From Streptomyces jeddahensis (GTDB lineage: Bacteria; Actinomycetota; Actinomycetes; Streptomycetales; Streptomycetaceae), in assembly GCF_001642995.1 (NCBI RefSeq), contig NZ_LOHS01000177.1, positions 1 to 64,000 of the forward strand: a stretch of 64,000 bases of DNA, written 5' to 3'. The translations under genes and the position numbers were made by a program. The first letter of the stretch is position 1. The number at the start of each line of letters is the position of its first letter. Positions 17,090 through 25,788 of this stretch are shown here, piece by piece. The notes beneath the pieces are model-generated. The model saw only the letters and a list, made by a program, of their open reading frames with translations. It did no database searches and had not been told where the DNA came from.

Positions 17090-18334
17090 CTAACCCTTGC
17101 CGGCCGCCGTCTGCGCCTCGTCGAGAGCGGCCTGCGGGCTCTTGCCACCGGACAGGGCCGCCTGCACCGCGGTCCACATCTGCTGCGAGATGGTGGGGTA
17201 CTTCGTGCCCAGACCGCCGCTGGTCCGGCCGCGCGCCGATGCCACGGCCTCCACCCACGGCTTGAGCTTCGGGTTCGCCTTCACCTGCTCTTTCTGCACC
17301 GCCGTCGTCGGAGCGACGTACATGAGCGTCGTGTCGGTGGGCAGCAGATTCTTGTCGCTCGTCAGGCAGGTGACGATCTTCTTGCTGACCTCGTAGCGCG
17401 AGGTGTCCTGCTGCACCGGGACGGTGACGAACTCGCCACCGGTCGGCACCGGCGCCGAACCGCCGTTCCGTGCAGGGATGTTGATGATCCCGTACTCGAA
17501 GCCGGCCTTCTCGGCGTTGCCCAGCTGCCAGGTTCCGTTCTCGCCGAAGGCGTAGTCCCCGGTGGCGAACTCCTGCCAGCTGGTGGTCTGCGTGTTCTGC
17601 AGGACGTCCTTGGGCGCGTAGCCCTCGTCGACCCACTGCTTCCACAGCGACAGCGCGGCGACACCCTTGGCCGAGTTGAGCTCGGTGAGATCGGCACCGG
17701 CGCCCCAGAACCACGGCAGGAACTGGAAGCTGCCCTCCTCCGTGCCGATCGCGGAGAACGTGATGCCCTTCTTGCCCGCCGCCTTGACCTTCTTCAGGGC
17801 CCCGGTCAGCGACGCCCAGTCCTTGATGGAGGCGGGATCGACGCCCGCGGCCGACAGGACCTCCTTGTTGTAGTAGAGAGCGAGCGTGTTGGCGCCGATC
17901 GGTACGCCGTAGGACGTCCCGTCGAGGGTCCCCGCGCCGATGATGTTCTTCTGTATCGAGGACGTGTCCAGGCCGAGCTCGCTCGTCTTGGTCAGGATCC
18001 CGGCCTCCACCAGCGTGGACACCACCGGGTTGTCCACGAGCATCACATCGGGGGCGTTGCCCTGCTGGGCGGCCAGCAGCGCCTTGTTGCCCAGGTCCGT
18101 GGTGTCGTACCCGGTCCGCTTGAGCTTGACGCCGGCCTCGGTGCCGCACTGCGCGACGCGCTTGCCCCAGTCCGATGAGGCGTCGAACTGCGGGTAGGGG
18201 TCCCAGAACGTGTACGTCGCGGACTTCCCGGACGAGCCGGACGAGCCCGAACCGCCACCACCGCATGCGGTGAGCGATGCGAGGGTGCCGACGGCGACAC
18301 AGGCGGCGAGGAGGGTACGGCGGGTGCTTCTCAT
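17090..18334 (-). CDS. sugar ABC importer solute-binding lipoprotein
   Basis: A 414-residue extracytoplasmic solute-binding protein (family 1). The signal peptide carries a twin basic start (MRSTRR) and ends in the lipobox LTAC with Cys24 as the lipid anchor, followed by a Gly/Ser linker. The mature part shows the family pattern NKALLAAQQGNAPDVMLVDN and YGVPIGANTLALYYNKEVL. It would capture an oligosaccharide for the two permeases downstream. Its place next to a GH127 enzyme suggests L-arabinofuranose-containing sugars, but that is only context. Confidence 0.92.
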   Translation of the reverse strand: MRSTRRTLLAACVAVGTLASLTACGGGGSGSSGSSGKSATYTFWDPYPQFDASSDWGKRVAQCGTEAGVKLKRTGYDTTDLGNKALLAAQQGNAPDVMLVDNPVVSTLVEAGILTKTSELGLDTSSIQKNIIGAGTLDGTSYGVPIGANTLALYYNKEVLSAAGVDPASIKDWASLTGALKKVKAAGKKGITFSAIGTEEGSFQFLPWFWGAGADLTELNSAKGVAALSLWKQWVDEGYAPKDVLQNTQTTSWQEFATGDYAFGENGTWQLGNAEKAGFEYGIINIPARNGGSAPVPTGGEFVTVPVQQDTSRYEVSKKIVTCLTSDKNLLPTDTTLMYVAPTTAVQKEQVKANPKLKPWVEAVASARGRTSGGLGTKYPTISQQMWTAVQAALSGGKSPQAALDEAQTAAGKG

Positions 18335-18395
18335 CGGGGTGACCTCGTTGTCATGGGTGGGCACGAGCGGTGACGAGCAGTGACGAGCGGAGGCG

Positions 18396-18417
18396 CGCGG
18401 GGGCCAGGGCCCCCGCG
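18396..18417 (-). terminator. hairpin between GH127 and binding-protein genes
   Basis: CGCGGGGGCC and GGCCCCCGCG are perfect 10-bp complements separated by two bases, which in RNA would form a 7-8-bp stem with a small loop. It lies downstream of the GH127 stop and upstream of the binding-protein gene, so it may end or dampen transcription from the GH127 promoter. Confidence 0.55.
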
Positions 18418-18443
18418 AAGCCGTGGTGGGAAGCGGGCCGGGT

Positions 18444-20420
18444 TCAGGAGGTGGGCAGCCAGACGCGCATACTGCCGTCCTGGCGGTTGGCCCAGGCGTG
18501 GTACGGGATCGCTGTCAGTTCGATGGGCTCGTCGGCAGAGGCAGAGCCCGTGTCATCGGCGGTGGGCCGGTAGGGCCACCAGCCGGCGTCGGGAATCCGG
18601 CGGCGGTGGCCGGCGGCCACGACGGTGGTGACGCCGCCGAGCAGGTCCGGGCGGTGCTTCACCGCGAGCGGGTGCGTGGTGTCGATGACGATGTCGTCCA
18701 GGCCGCCGGGGTGGTCGACCTGTTCCAGGCAGTACACCAGCGGCCCACGCTCGATGGCCACGCAGCCGCGGACGGCGTCGACCCTGGGGTCGGCAGCGGT
18801 GAGCCGGGGCTCGAGGTCGAGCTCCAGGACGACCTGGTCGCCCGGCGCCCACGGCTGCTCCAGACGCAGCCAGCCGTCCGTGACGGGGGCGTCGGTCTGG
18901 GCGTACGTCCGCGTGCCGCACCGCACCCGGTATGCGCGGCACCACTGCGGGATGCGCAGGGACAGCGTCCATGGCCGGTCTGCCGGGGCTTCCTCGACAG
19001 TCAGGGTGATCGTGCCGTGCCAGGGGTAGTCGGTCTCGGAAGTCACCGTGACGGGGGAGCCGCCGAGGTCCGCGCGGTAGCGGCCGGTGACGTACTGGTG
19101 GATCTGCAGGCCCTGCCCGTCGGAGTCGGTCGAGGACAGGTAGTGCTCGAGGCCGGCCAGGAGGCGCATGGCGTTCGGCGGGCAGCAGGCGCAGCGGAAC
19201 CAGCGGGTGCGGCGGGCCGACTGGTCGCCGCCGGTGTCCGTGTGGCCGTCGCGGACCTGCAGCGGGTTGACGTAGAGCCAGCGCTCGCCGTCCAGCGATA
19301 CGCCGGCGAGGAACCCGTTGAACAGGGTGCGTTCGATCAGGTCGCTGTAGCGGGCCTCGCCGGTGAGCAGGGCCATGCGCCAGCTCCACTGGACCGAGGC
19401 GATGGCGGCGCAGGTCTCGCAGTAGGCGCGTTCGTTGGGCAGCTCGAAGGGGTCGCCGAAGTCCTCCTTGTCGTGGTGGGCGCCGAGCCCGCCGGTCAGA
19501 TGGGTCTTGGTGGTGGTCATCGCGTGCCACAACCGCTCGGTGGCGGCGCGCAGTCCGGCATCGCCGGTCTCGGTGGCCAGATCCGTCGCGGCGGCCAGCA
19601 GGTAGAGCTGGCGTACGGCGTGTCCTTCGACTGTCGTCGCCTCGCGCAGGGGCACGCGGTCCTGGCAGTAGGCGGCGCCGCCGAGCAGGCCGTGGCCGTA
19701 GCGGTCGACGAAGTAGCCCGCCAGATCCAGGTAGCGCTGCTCGCCGGTCTCCCGGTACAGCTCGACCAGGGCCGTTTCGACCTCGGGGTGGCCGTCGATG
19801 CCGTCGATGGGCTTGCCGCTGCCGGGGGGACCGAAGACGGAGTCGATCTGGTCGGCGAAGCGGCGCGCGACGTCGAGCAGTTCGTCGCGTCCGGCGGCCC
19901 GGTGGTGGGCCACCGCCGCCTGGATCAGGTGCCCCGCGCAGTACAGTTCGTGGCCCCACCGCAGGTCCTGGTAGCGCTCGCCGCCCTTGCGGATCTGGAA
20001 CCAGGTGTTGAGGTAGCCGTCGGGCTGCTGGGCGTCGGCGACCAGGGAGATGATCCGGTCCACGTCGGCGGCGAGCCGCTGGATCTCGGGATCGTCCCCG
20101 TCGCCGTCTTCGTCAGGACCCTGCGGGGCGAGCTGCCAGGATGCGGCCTCCAGCCACTTGTAGACGTCGGAGTCCACGAACGGGAAGTCGCCCCGGTGCT
20201 CGCCCTGAGCGGTGCCCGCCACCAGGCGCAGGTTGTGCAGGTTTCCCGCGGACTCCAGCAGCCCGGGGCCCTGCGGAATGGAGGTGCGCGCGTTCACCTC
20301 GCGTCGGGCGTGCCAGAAGCCGGCGCGCACCTCGGCAGCGGCGGGACGCAGCGCGGCACGGGCGTCGGGGCCGAGGCGGACCGGGCCCGTGCGGGGCGGG
20401 ACGGAGCGTGTGCGGGGCAT
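18444..20420 (-). CDS. GH127 beta-L-arabinofuranosidase
   Basis: A 658-residue cytoplasmic glycoside hydrolase (DUF1680/GH127) with no signal peptide. By comparison with HypBA1 of Bifidobacterium, the key residues are in place with the right spacing: acid/base E319, zinc ligands E335, C337 and C413, and the nucleophile C412 (E-x15-E-x-C, then CC 75 residues later). It should release beta-L-arabinofuranose from imported oligosaccharides. The ATG at 20420 gives a normal N-terminus. It is divergent from the LacI gene with an operator between them, and is followed by the binding-protein gene on the same strand. Confidence 0.9.
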   Translation of the reverse strand: MPRTRSVPPRTGPVRLGPDARAALRPAAAEVRAGFWHARREVNARTSIPQGPGLLESAGNLHNLRLVAGTAQGEHRGDFPFVDSDVYKWLEAASWQLAPQGPDEDGDGDDPEIQRLAADVDRIISLVADAQQPDGYLNTWFQIRKGGERYQDLRWGHELYCAGHLIQAAVAHHRAAGRDELLDVARRFADQIDSVFGPPGSGKPIDGIDGHPEVETALVELYRETGEQRYLDLAGYFVDRYGHGLLGGAAYCQDRVPLREATTVEGHAVRQLYLLAAATDLATETGDAGLRAATERLWHAMTTTKTHLTGGLGAHHDKEDFGDPFELPNERAYCETCAAIASVQWSWRMALLTGEARYSDLIERTLFNGFLAGVSLDGERWLYVNPLQVRDGHTDTGGDQSARRTRWFRCACCPPNAMRLLAGLEHYLSSTDSDGQGLQIHQYVTGRYRADLGGSPVTVTSETDYPWHGTITLTVEEAPADRPWTLSLRIPQWCRAYRVRCGTRTYAQTDAPVTDGWLRLEQPWAPGDQVVLELDLEPRLTAADPRVDAVRGCVAIERGPLVYCLEQVDHPGGLDDIVIDTTHPLAVKHRPDLLGGVTTVVAAGHRRRIPDAGWWPYRPTADDTGSASADEPIELTAIPYHAWANRQDGSMRVWLPTS

Positions 20421-20540
20421 GGCTCTCCGGGGGATACGAGGGCTGGGAAGTGGAGGACGGGAGTGGCCACCGCACGTGGCGGTGCCCGCGGCCCGTGGAC
20501 GTGCAGCTGGCGGCACGGCTACCGGTGCACGATGGGCAAC

Positions 20541-20554
20541 CGATTGAGCAATCG
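20541..20554. promoter_or_regulatory. LacI-type operator
   Basis: CGATTG and CAATCG form a perfect palindrome around an AG spacer, extended by AAC on the left and TTTT on the right. It lies in the 313-bp divergent region between the GH127 gene and the LacI gene. The A/T-rich core stands out from the surrounding G+C-rich DNA. Confidence 0.65.
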
Positions 20555-20733
20555 TTTTCCTGCTGGAAGAGTAGAGGGCAGACCGAGGAGCCGGGTCAAG
20601 GGTCGCGCACAACATTTCTCCGGGTACCGAAGGGCTGGTACTCGGCGTCGGCGACTGCGACCATGGACGGCGCCGATGCCGTCAAGGACGACTCCGGTGC
20701 CGTCGAAGTTGACGACTGAGAAAAGGATTGCTC

Positions 20734-21756
20734 GTGACCGATGCCGCTCCGCGTTCCCCCTCCCCAAGCCGGGCGAAGCTCGCCGACGTAGCCGCCCTGG
20801 CCGGCGTCAGCGTGGGCACCGCGTCCAAGGCGCTGAACGGCAGCGGCAGGATGCGGCCCGAGACCCGGCAGAGGGTGCTCGACGCCGTGGAGGCACTCGG
20901 CTTCCGGCCCAACCAGCACGCGCAGAGCCTGCACACCGGCCGCAGCTGGACGGTCGGCCTGATGACGACGGACGGCATCGGCCGCTTCAGTACGCCCGTG
21001 CTCCTGGGCGCCGAGGACGCGCTCGGCGCAGGCAAGATCTCCGTGCTGCTGTGCGACACCCGGGGCGACTCCATCCGGGAGCAGCACCACCTGCGCAACC
21101 TCGTGGACCGCCGGGTCGACGGCATCATCGTCACCGGCCGCAGGACCGATCCGCGCCCTCCCCTCAAGGGCATCGAGCCGATCCCCACCGTCTACGCCCT
21201 CTCCCCGTCCACGGACCCCGCCGACATCTCCGTGGTCTCGGACGACCGCGGCGGCGCCCGCCTCGCCGTCGAGCACCTGCTCGCCACCGGCCGTACGCGG
21301 ATCGCGCACGTCACCGGCCCCGAACACCATGCGGCCGCCCGCGACCGCGCCCGCCACGCGGTCGAAGTGCTGGAGCGCTCCTCGCTCGGCCTCGCCACCG
21401 GCCGGGTCCACTACGGGGAGTGGAGCGAGGCATGGGGACGGCGCGCCGCCGACGCGGTGCTGCGCACGGCACCGGACACGGACGCCTTCTTCTGCGGCAA
21501 CGACCAGATCGCCCGGGGCGTGGCCGACGCCCTGCGCGAGCGGGGCCTGGACGTGCCCGGCGAGATCGCCGTCGTGGGCTACGACAACTGGGACACCATG
21601 GCCCTGGCCAGCCGCCCGCCCCTCACCACGATCGACATGGACCTCACCGAGATCGGCCGGATCGCCGCCCTGAAGCTCCTTGAGGCCATCGACTCCGGTC
21701 CGGTCCCGGGTGTGCACACCGTCGCCTGCCGCCTTGTCGTACGTGAGTCCACCTGA
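20734..21756 (+). CDS. LacI-family regulator of the sugar locus
   Basis: A 340-residue LacI/GalR repressor. The helix-turn-helix is KLADVAALAGVSVGTASKAL (about 15-34), with the minor-groove hinge region following. The effector domain contains the family's usual DDRGGARLAVEHLLATGRTRI and VVGYDNWD segments. I chose GTG 20734 because AAAAGGA lies 6 nt upstream; a TTG at 20728 overlaps that site. It is divergent from GH127 and immediately upstream of the SIS-aldolase operon, so it probably controls both sides. Confidence 0.9.
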   Translation: MTDAAPRSPSPSRAKLADVAALAGVSVGTASKALNGSGRMRPETRQRVLDAVEALGFRPNQHAQSLHTGRSWTVGLMTTDGIGRFSTPVLLGAEDALGAGKISVLLCDTRGDSIREQHHLRNLVDRRVDGIIVTGRRTDPRPPLKGIEPIPTVYALSPSTDPADISVVSDDRGGARLAVEHLLATGRTRIAHVTGPEHHAAARDRARHAVEVLERSSLGLATGRVHYGEWSEAWGRRAADAVLRTAPDTDAFFCGNDQIARGVADALRERGLDVPGEIAVVGYDNWDTMALASRPPLTTIDMDLTEIGRIAALKLLEAIDSGPVPGVHTVACRLVVREST

Positions 21757-21769
21757 GACGAGTGAGCCC

Positions 21770-21805
21770 AACGGCGACGCATGGTTCGAACGGCGACGCA
21801 TGGTT
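21770..21805. repeat. 17-bp exact direct repeat before the SIS gene
   Basis: AACGGCGACGCATGGTT occurs twice, at 21770-21786 and 21789-21805, separated by 2 bp (19-bp period, nearly two helical turns). It lies between the LacI stop and the SIS start and could be a regulator site or a recent duplication. Confidence 0.75.
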
Positions 21806-21879
21806 GATGACGCTGGAACTCGTCGGTATGTTGCCGAGCCACGTGCTGTGCAAGATTCGCTGCGGGGAGGGCGGACGGC

Positions 21880-22770
21880 GTGAGCCACGTCGAGAACGAG
21901 CTCAACAGCCAGCCCGAGTGCTGGCAGCGCGCCGCCGAACTGGCCGCAGGCCAAAGCCCGGTGCTGCCGGCCCCGGGCGAGCGGGTCGCCATCGTCGGCT
22001 GCGGAACCTCCTGGTTCATGGCGCAGTCCGCGGCGGCGCTGCGTGAACAGGCGGGCCAGGGCGAGACCGACGCCTTCGCCGCCTCCGAGTTCCCGGCCGC
22101 CCGCGCCCGCGCCTACGACAGGGTCGTCGCCCTGACGCGCTCCGGCACCACGACCGAGGTCCTCGACCTCCTCGGGCGCCTACGGGGATCCGCCCGCACG
22201 ACCGCGATCACCGCCGACCCCCGGACGCCCGTGATCCAGGCCGCCGACGACGTCGTCGTACTCGACTTCGCCGACGAACAGTCCGTCGTGCAGACCCGGT
22301 TCGCCACCACCGCCCTCACGCTCCTGCGCGCCCATCTCGGCCTGCACACCGAGGCCGTGGCCGACGACGCGCGCACCGCGCTCGCCGAGCCGCTGCCCGA
22401 AGGGCTCGCCGACTGCACGCAGTTCACGTTCCTCGGGCGGGGCTGGACCGTCGGGCTCGCCCTGGAAGCCGGGCTCAAGATGCGCGAGGCCTCACTGGCG
22501 TGGACCGAGGCCTACCCGGCCATGGAGTACCGGCACGGCCCCATCGCCATCACCACAAAGGGCACCGCGACCTGGATGCTCGGCGAGGCACCCGAAGGTC
22601 TCGAGGAGCAGGTGCGCGCCACCGGCGGGATGTGGGTGGCGGGCCGGCTCGACCCGCTCGCCGAGCTGGTACGCGCGCAGCGGCTCGCCGTCGCGGTCGC
22701 GTCCGCCCGCGGTCTGAACCCGGACCAGCCGCGCCACCTGACCCGCTCGGTGATCCTCACCGACTCCTGA
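21880..22770 (+). CDS. SIS-domain sugar-phosphate isomerase/deaminase
   Basis: A 296-residue protein with two SIS folds, resembling the isomerase half of GlmS and AgaS-type ketosamine/aldose isomerases. The phosphate-binding motifs are VGCGTSWFMAQSAA (about 40-53) and LTRSGTTTEVLDLL. There is no glutaminase domain. The GTG start has GGGGAGGG upstream. Followed by a class II ketose-bisphosphate aldolase, it probably converts an amino- or aldose-sugar phosphate to a ketose phosphate. The last codons and stop lie in a 29-bp tandem duplication. Confidence 0.85.
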   Translation: MSHVENELNSQPECWQRAAELAAGQSPVLPAPGERVAIVGCGTSWFMAQSAAALREQAGQGETDAFAASEFPAARARAYDRVVALTRSGTTTEVLDLLGRLRGSARTTAITADPRTPVIQAADDVVVLDFADEQSVVQTRFATTALTLLRAHLGLHTEAVADDARTALAEPLPEGLADCTQFTFLGRGWTVGLALEAGLKMREASLAWTEAYPAMEYRHGPIAITTKGTATWMLGEAPEGLEEQVRATGGMWVAGRLDPLAELVRAQRLAVAVASARGLNPDQPRHLTRSVILTDS

Positions 22771-22800
22771 GCCGCTCGGTGATCCTCACCGACTCCTGAT
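22743..22800 (+). repeat. 29-bp tandem duplication across a stop codon
   Basis: Two copies of 29 bp (22743-22771 and 22772-22800), identical except for the last base, contain the final residues RSVILTDS and the TGA of the SIS gene. The first TGA ends translation, so the second copy is untranslated in this frame. It looks like a recent replication-slippage duplication. Confidence 0.85.
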
Positions 22801-22880
22801 GACGCGGCCGCCACGGGACCCCTACACAGGACCGGGCACAGCCTGACCGCACGAGAAGGACCTGAGAGGAGCGAGCCGCC

Positions 22881-23744
22881 ATTCCCCTTGCCGCCACAGG
22901 TGCGCTGGTCGCGTCGGCGTCCGCCGCGCGCACCGCCGTCGCCGCGTTCAACGTCATCACGCTCGAACACGTCGAAGCCGTCATCGCGGGCGCCGAAGCC
23001 GTGCAGGCGCCTGTCGTCCTGCAGATCAGCGAGAACGCCGTCACGTTCCGCCAGGGGCAGGTGCTCCCGCTGGCCCGCGCCGCGACCGCCGCCGCCGAGC
23101 GCTCGACGGTTCCCGTGGCGCTGCACCTCGACCACGTCCAGAGCGACGACCTGCTGCGGCAGGCCCCCGGCGCCGGGTTCAGCTCCGTGATGTACGACGC
23201 GGCGCACCTGCCGTACGAGGAGAACCTCGCCGCGACGCGCGCCGCCGCCGACTGGGGTCATGCCCAGGGGCTGTGGATCGAGGCGGAGTTGGGCGAGGTG
23301 GGTGGCAAGGACGGCCGCGCGCCGCTCGACGCCCACGCCCCAGGAGCCCGGACCGACCCGGCCGAGGCGCGGGCGTTCGTGGCCGGCTCCGGCGTCGACG
23401 CGCTCGCCGTCGCCATAGGAAGCTCGCACGCCATGCGGACCCGCACCGCGACCCTCGACCACGACCTGCTGAAACGCCTCGCCGCGTCCGCGGGTGTGCC
23501 GCTCGTCCTGCACGGCTCCTCCGGGGTGCGCGCCGGGGAAGTGTCGGCGGCCGTCGCCGGCGGCATCGCGAAGGTCAACGTGGGAACCGCGCTGAATCTC
23601 ACGATGACCAGGGCCATCCGCGAGTACCTCGCCGTCCACCCCGACGCGGTGGATTCACGCACCTATCTGAGCGTGGCACGTGAGGCGATGGTGGGGACGG
23701 TGACGCAGCTGATCACGGTGGTACGCGGCGGCCCCGGGCAGTGA
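22881..23744 (+). CDS. class II ketose-bisphosphate aldolase, apparent ATT start
   Basis: A 287-residue zinc aldolase of the fructose/tagatose-bisphosphate (FbaA/GatY) family. Visible residues are the catalytic Asp84 and zinc ligands His85 (LHLDHVQ), His183 (AIGSSHA) and His211 (LHGSSGV). The N-terminus matching the family (PLAATGALVA, then AAFNVITLEH) is encoded from ATT 22881, with AGGAG 9 nt upstream. An in-frame TGA at 22863 rules out an earlier start, and the first conventional start (GTG 23001) would remove the first beta strand. So initiation at ATT, or a recent start-codon mutation, is indicated. It should cleave the ketose bisphosphate made by the locus. Confidence 0.85.
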   Translation: MPLAATGALVASASAARTAVAAFNVITLEHVEAVIAGAEAVQAPVVLQISENAVTFRQGQVLPLARAATAAAERSTVPVALHLDHVQSDDLLRQAPGAGFSSVMYDAAHLPYEENLAATRAAADWGHAQGLWIEAELGEVGGKDGRAPLDAHAPGARTDPAEARAFVAGSGVDALAVAIGSSHAMRTRTATLDHDLLKRLAASAGVPLVLHGSSGVRAGEVSAAVAGGIAKVNVGTALNLTMTRAIREYLAVHPDAVDSRTYLSVAREAMVGTVTQLITVVRGGPGQ

Positions 23745-23770
23745 CCGGGCGCGGTGACATGATGGCCGTG

Positions 23771-24433
23771 ATGAGCGGTGAGTTGTTTCCCCGGTCCCGC
23801 TCGGAGGTGGCTCCCGGTGCCGTGCACCTCCCGGACTGGCTGCCCCCGGAGCGCCAGCGCGAGCTGCTCGAGGCCTGCCGCGCGTGGGCACTCCCGCCCG
23901 CCGGGCTGCGCACCGTGCGTACCCCCGGCGGCGGCACGATGAGCGCCCGGCAGGTGTGCCTGGGCTGGCACTGGTACCCGTACGGCTATGCCCGCACCGT
24001 CACCGACGGGGACGGAGCGCCCGTGAAGCCGTTCCCGCAGTGGCTCGGGGACCTGGCCCGCCAGGGGGTGAGGGACGCCCTCGGCGTCGCCGAGTGCTCC
24101 TCGCCGTACGACATCGCGTTGATCAACTTCTACGAAGAGGGCGCGCGGATGGGCATGCACCGGGACAGCGACGAGGACGCCGACGATCCGGTGGTGTCGC
24201 TGAGCCTCGGCGATGCCTGCGTGTTCCGGTTCGGCAATGTGGAGTCGCGGGGGCGGCCGTATGTAGACGTCGAGCTGCGCAGCGGGGACCTGTTCGTCTT
24301 CGGCGGGCCCGCGCGGCTCGCGTACCACGGCGTGCCGCGTGTCGAGCCCGGCAGCGGGCCTCCGGAGCTCGGGCTGCGCGGGCGGCTCAACATCACCCTG
24401 CGGGTGAGCGGGCGGCCGATACCGGCGGCGTGA
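23771..24433 (+). CDS. alkB: AlkB-type Fe(II)/2-oxoglutarate dioxygenase
   Basis: A 220-residue DNA/RNA-repair dioxygenase. Iron ligands are His130 and Asp132 (MGMHRDSDE) and His186 (AYHGVPR); the 2-oxoglutarate motif RLNITLR (205-211) is complete. It removes alkyl groups from damaged bases. Starts are possible at 23741 (overlapping the aldolase stop by 4 bp), 23759, 23762 and 23771; I chose the last because homologue N-termini usually begin near SGELFPR. It is downstream of the aldolase but functionally unrelated to the sugar locus. Confidence 0.85.
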   Translation: MSGELFPRSRSEVAPGAVHLPDWLPPERQRELLEACRAWALPPAGLRTVRTPGGGTMSARQVCLGWHWYPYGYARTVTDGDGAPVKPFPQWLGDLARQGVRDALGVAECSSPYDIALINFYEEGARMGMHRDSDEDADDPVVSLSLGDACVFRFGNVESRGRPYVDVELRSGDLFVFGGPARLAYHGVPRVEPGSGPPELGLRGRLNITLRVSGRPIPAA

Positions 24434-24506
24434 CGGTCGTGTTTCGAGGTGATGGCTCCGGCGCCCGATGGCCGCTGCATCCGCTGATCATGGGAGACTC
24501 GCCTTC

Positions 24507-25748
24507 ATGAACGGCAACGAGGCCCATCCAGTGGCGGGAGAAACGTCCACGCGCAACAGGCTGGAGCGGGGGCGCGGCGCGCTCGGTCCCGCGTTGGAAC
24601 TCGTCCACACCGGCCGCGCCCCGACCCGTGCCGTGCTCACCGCCGAACTCGGGGTCACCCGCGCCACGGCCGGGGCGGTCGCCGCGGAACTCGAAGCCCT
24701 CGGCCTGATCCGCGTGGACGTCCGCCCCACCGCGGCCACCGGATCGCAGGGAAGGCCCTCGCACCGGCTGGAGATCGCCGAACAGGGGCCCGTCGCGCTC
24801 GCCGCACAGGTGCACGCCGACGGGTTCCGGGCCGCGCTCGTCGGACTCGGCGGCCGTATCGTCGCCACCGCCCCCGGCTGCGAGATCATCGACCCGGACC
24901 CGGCGAAGGTACTCGGCTCCGTCGTCGAGGCGGGCGCCCGGCTGCTGCGCGAGACCGGACGGCGCTGCGTCGGTTCCGGGCTCGCCGTGCCGTCCGCCGT
25001 GGCCGAGCCCGACGGCACCGCGCTCAATCCGCTGCACCTCGCATGGCCTCCCGGCTCCCCGGTCCGGGAGATCTTCGCTGCGAAGATCCGTGAAGCGGGC
25101 ATCCCCGGACCGGTGTTCGCGGGCAACGACGTCAACCTCGCCGCCCTCGCCGAACACCGGCACGGGGCGGGGCGCGGCGCCCGCGACCTGCTGTGCGTGG
25201 CCACCGGGCACCGCGGCGTCGGCGGTGCGCTCGTCCTCGACGGACGCCTGCACACCGGCAGTTCGGGCCTCGCCCTGGAGGTCGGCCATCTGACCGTGAA
25301 CCCCGAGGGCCGCCCCTGTCACTGCGGAAGCCGCGGCTGCCTCGACGTCGAGGCCGACCCGCTCGCCTTCCTCAACGCGGCGGGCCGCACGCCAGGGCCC
25401 GAGGTGTCGCTGCTGCAGCAGGCGCTCGACCTGATCCGCACGCAGTACGCCGACCCGACGGTCCGCATGGCCACGGAGGCACTGATCGACCGGCTCGGCC
25501 TCGGGCTCGCGGGCCTGGTGAACATCCTCAACCCCGACCGCATCATCCTCGGCGGCCTGCACCGCGCCCTGCTGGACGCGGACCCGGAGCGGCTGCGCGC
25601 CGTGGTGGCCGACCGCAGCCTGTGGGGCCGCAGCGGCGGCGTACCGATCCTGGCGTGCACGCTGGACCACAACAGCCTGGTGGGGGCGGCCGAGTTGGCA
25701 TGGCAGCCGGTGCTCGACGACCCGCTGGCGGCGCTGGGGCACGGCTGA
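24507..25748 (+). CDS. ROK-family transcriptional regulator (NagC/XylR type)
   Basis: A 413-residue ROK repressor. The N-terminal helix-turn-helix is RAVLTAELGVTRATAGAVAA. The ROK domain keeps EVGH and the zinc motif CHCGSRGC, but the ATP-binding DxGGT position reads QVHADG, so it is a regulator rather than a kinase. GGGAGA precedes the ATG. It should bind a sugar or sugar phosphate and act on carbohydrate genes, possibly the locus upstream or the ABC importer. Confidence 0.88.
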   Translation: MNGNEAHPVAGETSTRNRLERGRGALGPALELVHTGRAPTRAVLTAELGVTRATAGAVAAELEALGLIRVDVRPTAATGSQGRPSHRLEIAEQGPVALAAQVHADGFRAALVGLGGRIVATAPGCEIIDPDPAKVLGSVVEAGARLLRETGRRCVGSGLAVPSAVAEPDGTALNPLHLAWPPGSPVREIFAAKIREAGIPGPVFAGNDVNLAALAEHRHGAGRGARDLLCVATGHRGVGGALVLDGRLHTGSSGLALEVGHLTVNPEGRPCHCGSRGCLDVEADPLAFLNAAGRTPGPEVSLLQQALDLIRTQYADPTVRMATEALIDRLGLGLAGLVNILNPDRIILGGLHRALLDADPERLRAVVADRSLWGRSGGVPILACTLDHNSLVGAAELAWQPVLDDPLAALGHG

Positions 25749-25788
25749 GGCGGCCCCGCTGCGACTCAGGGCGAGTACCGGACAGTCC

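Noticed and set aside
20663..20719. 18-residue acidic leader-like ORF before the LacI gene
   Set aside because: No ribosome site and no regulatory codon run, so likely chance.
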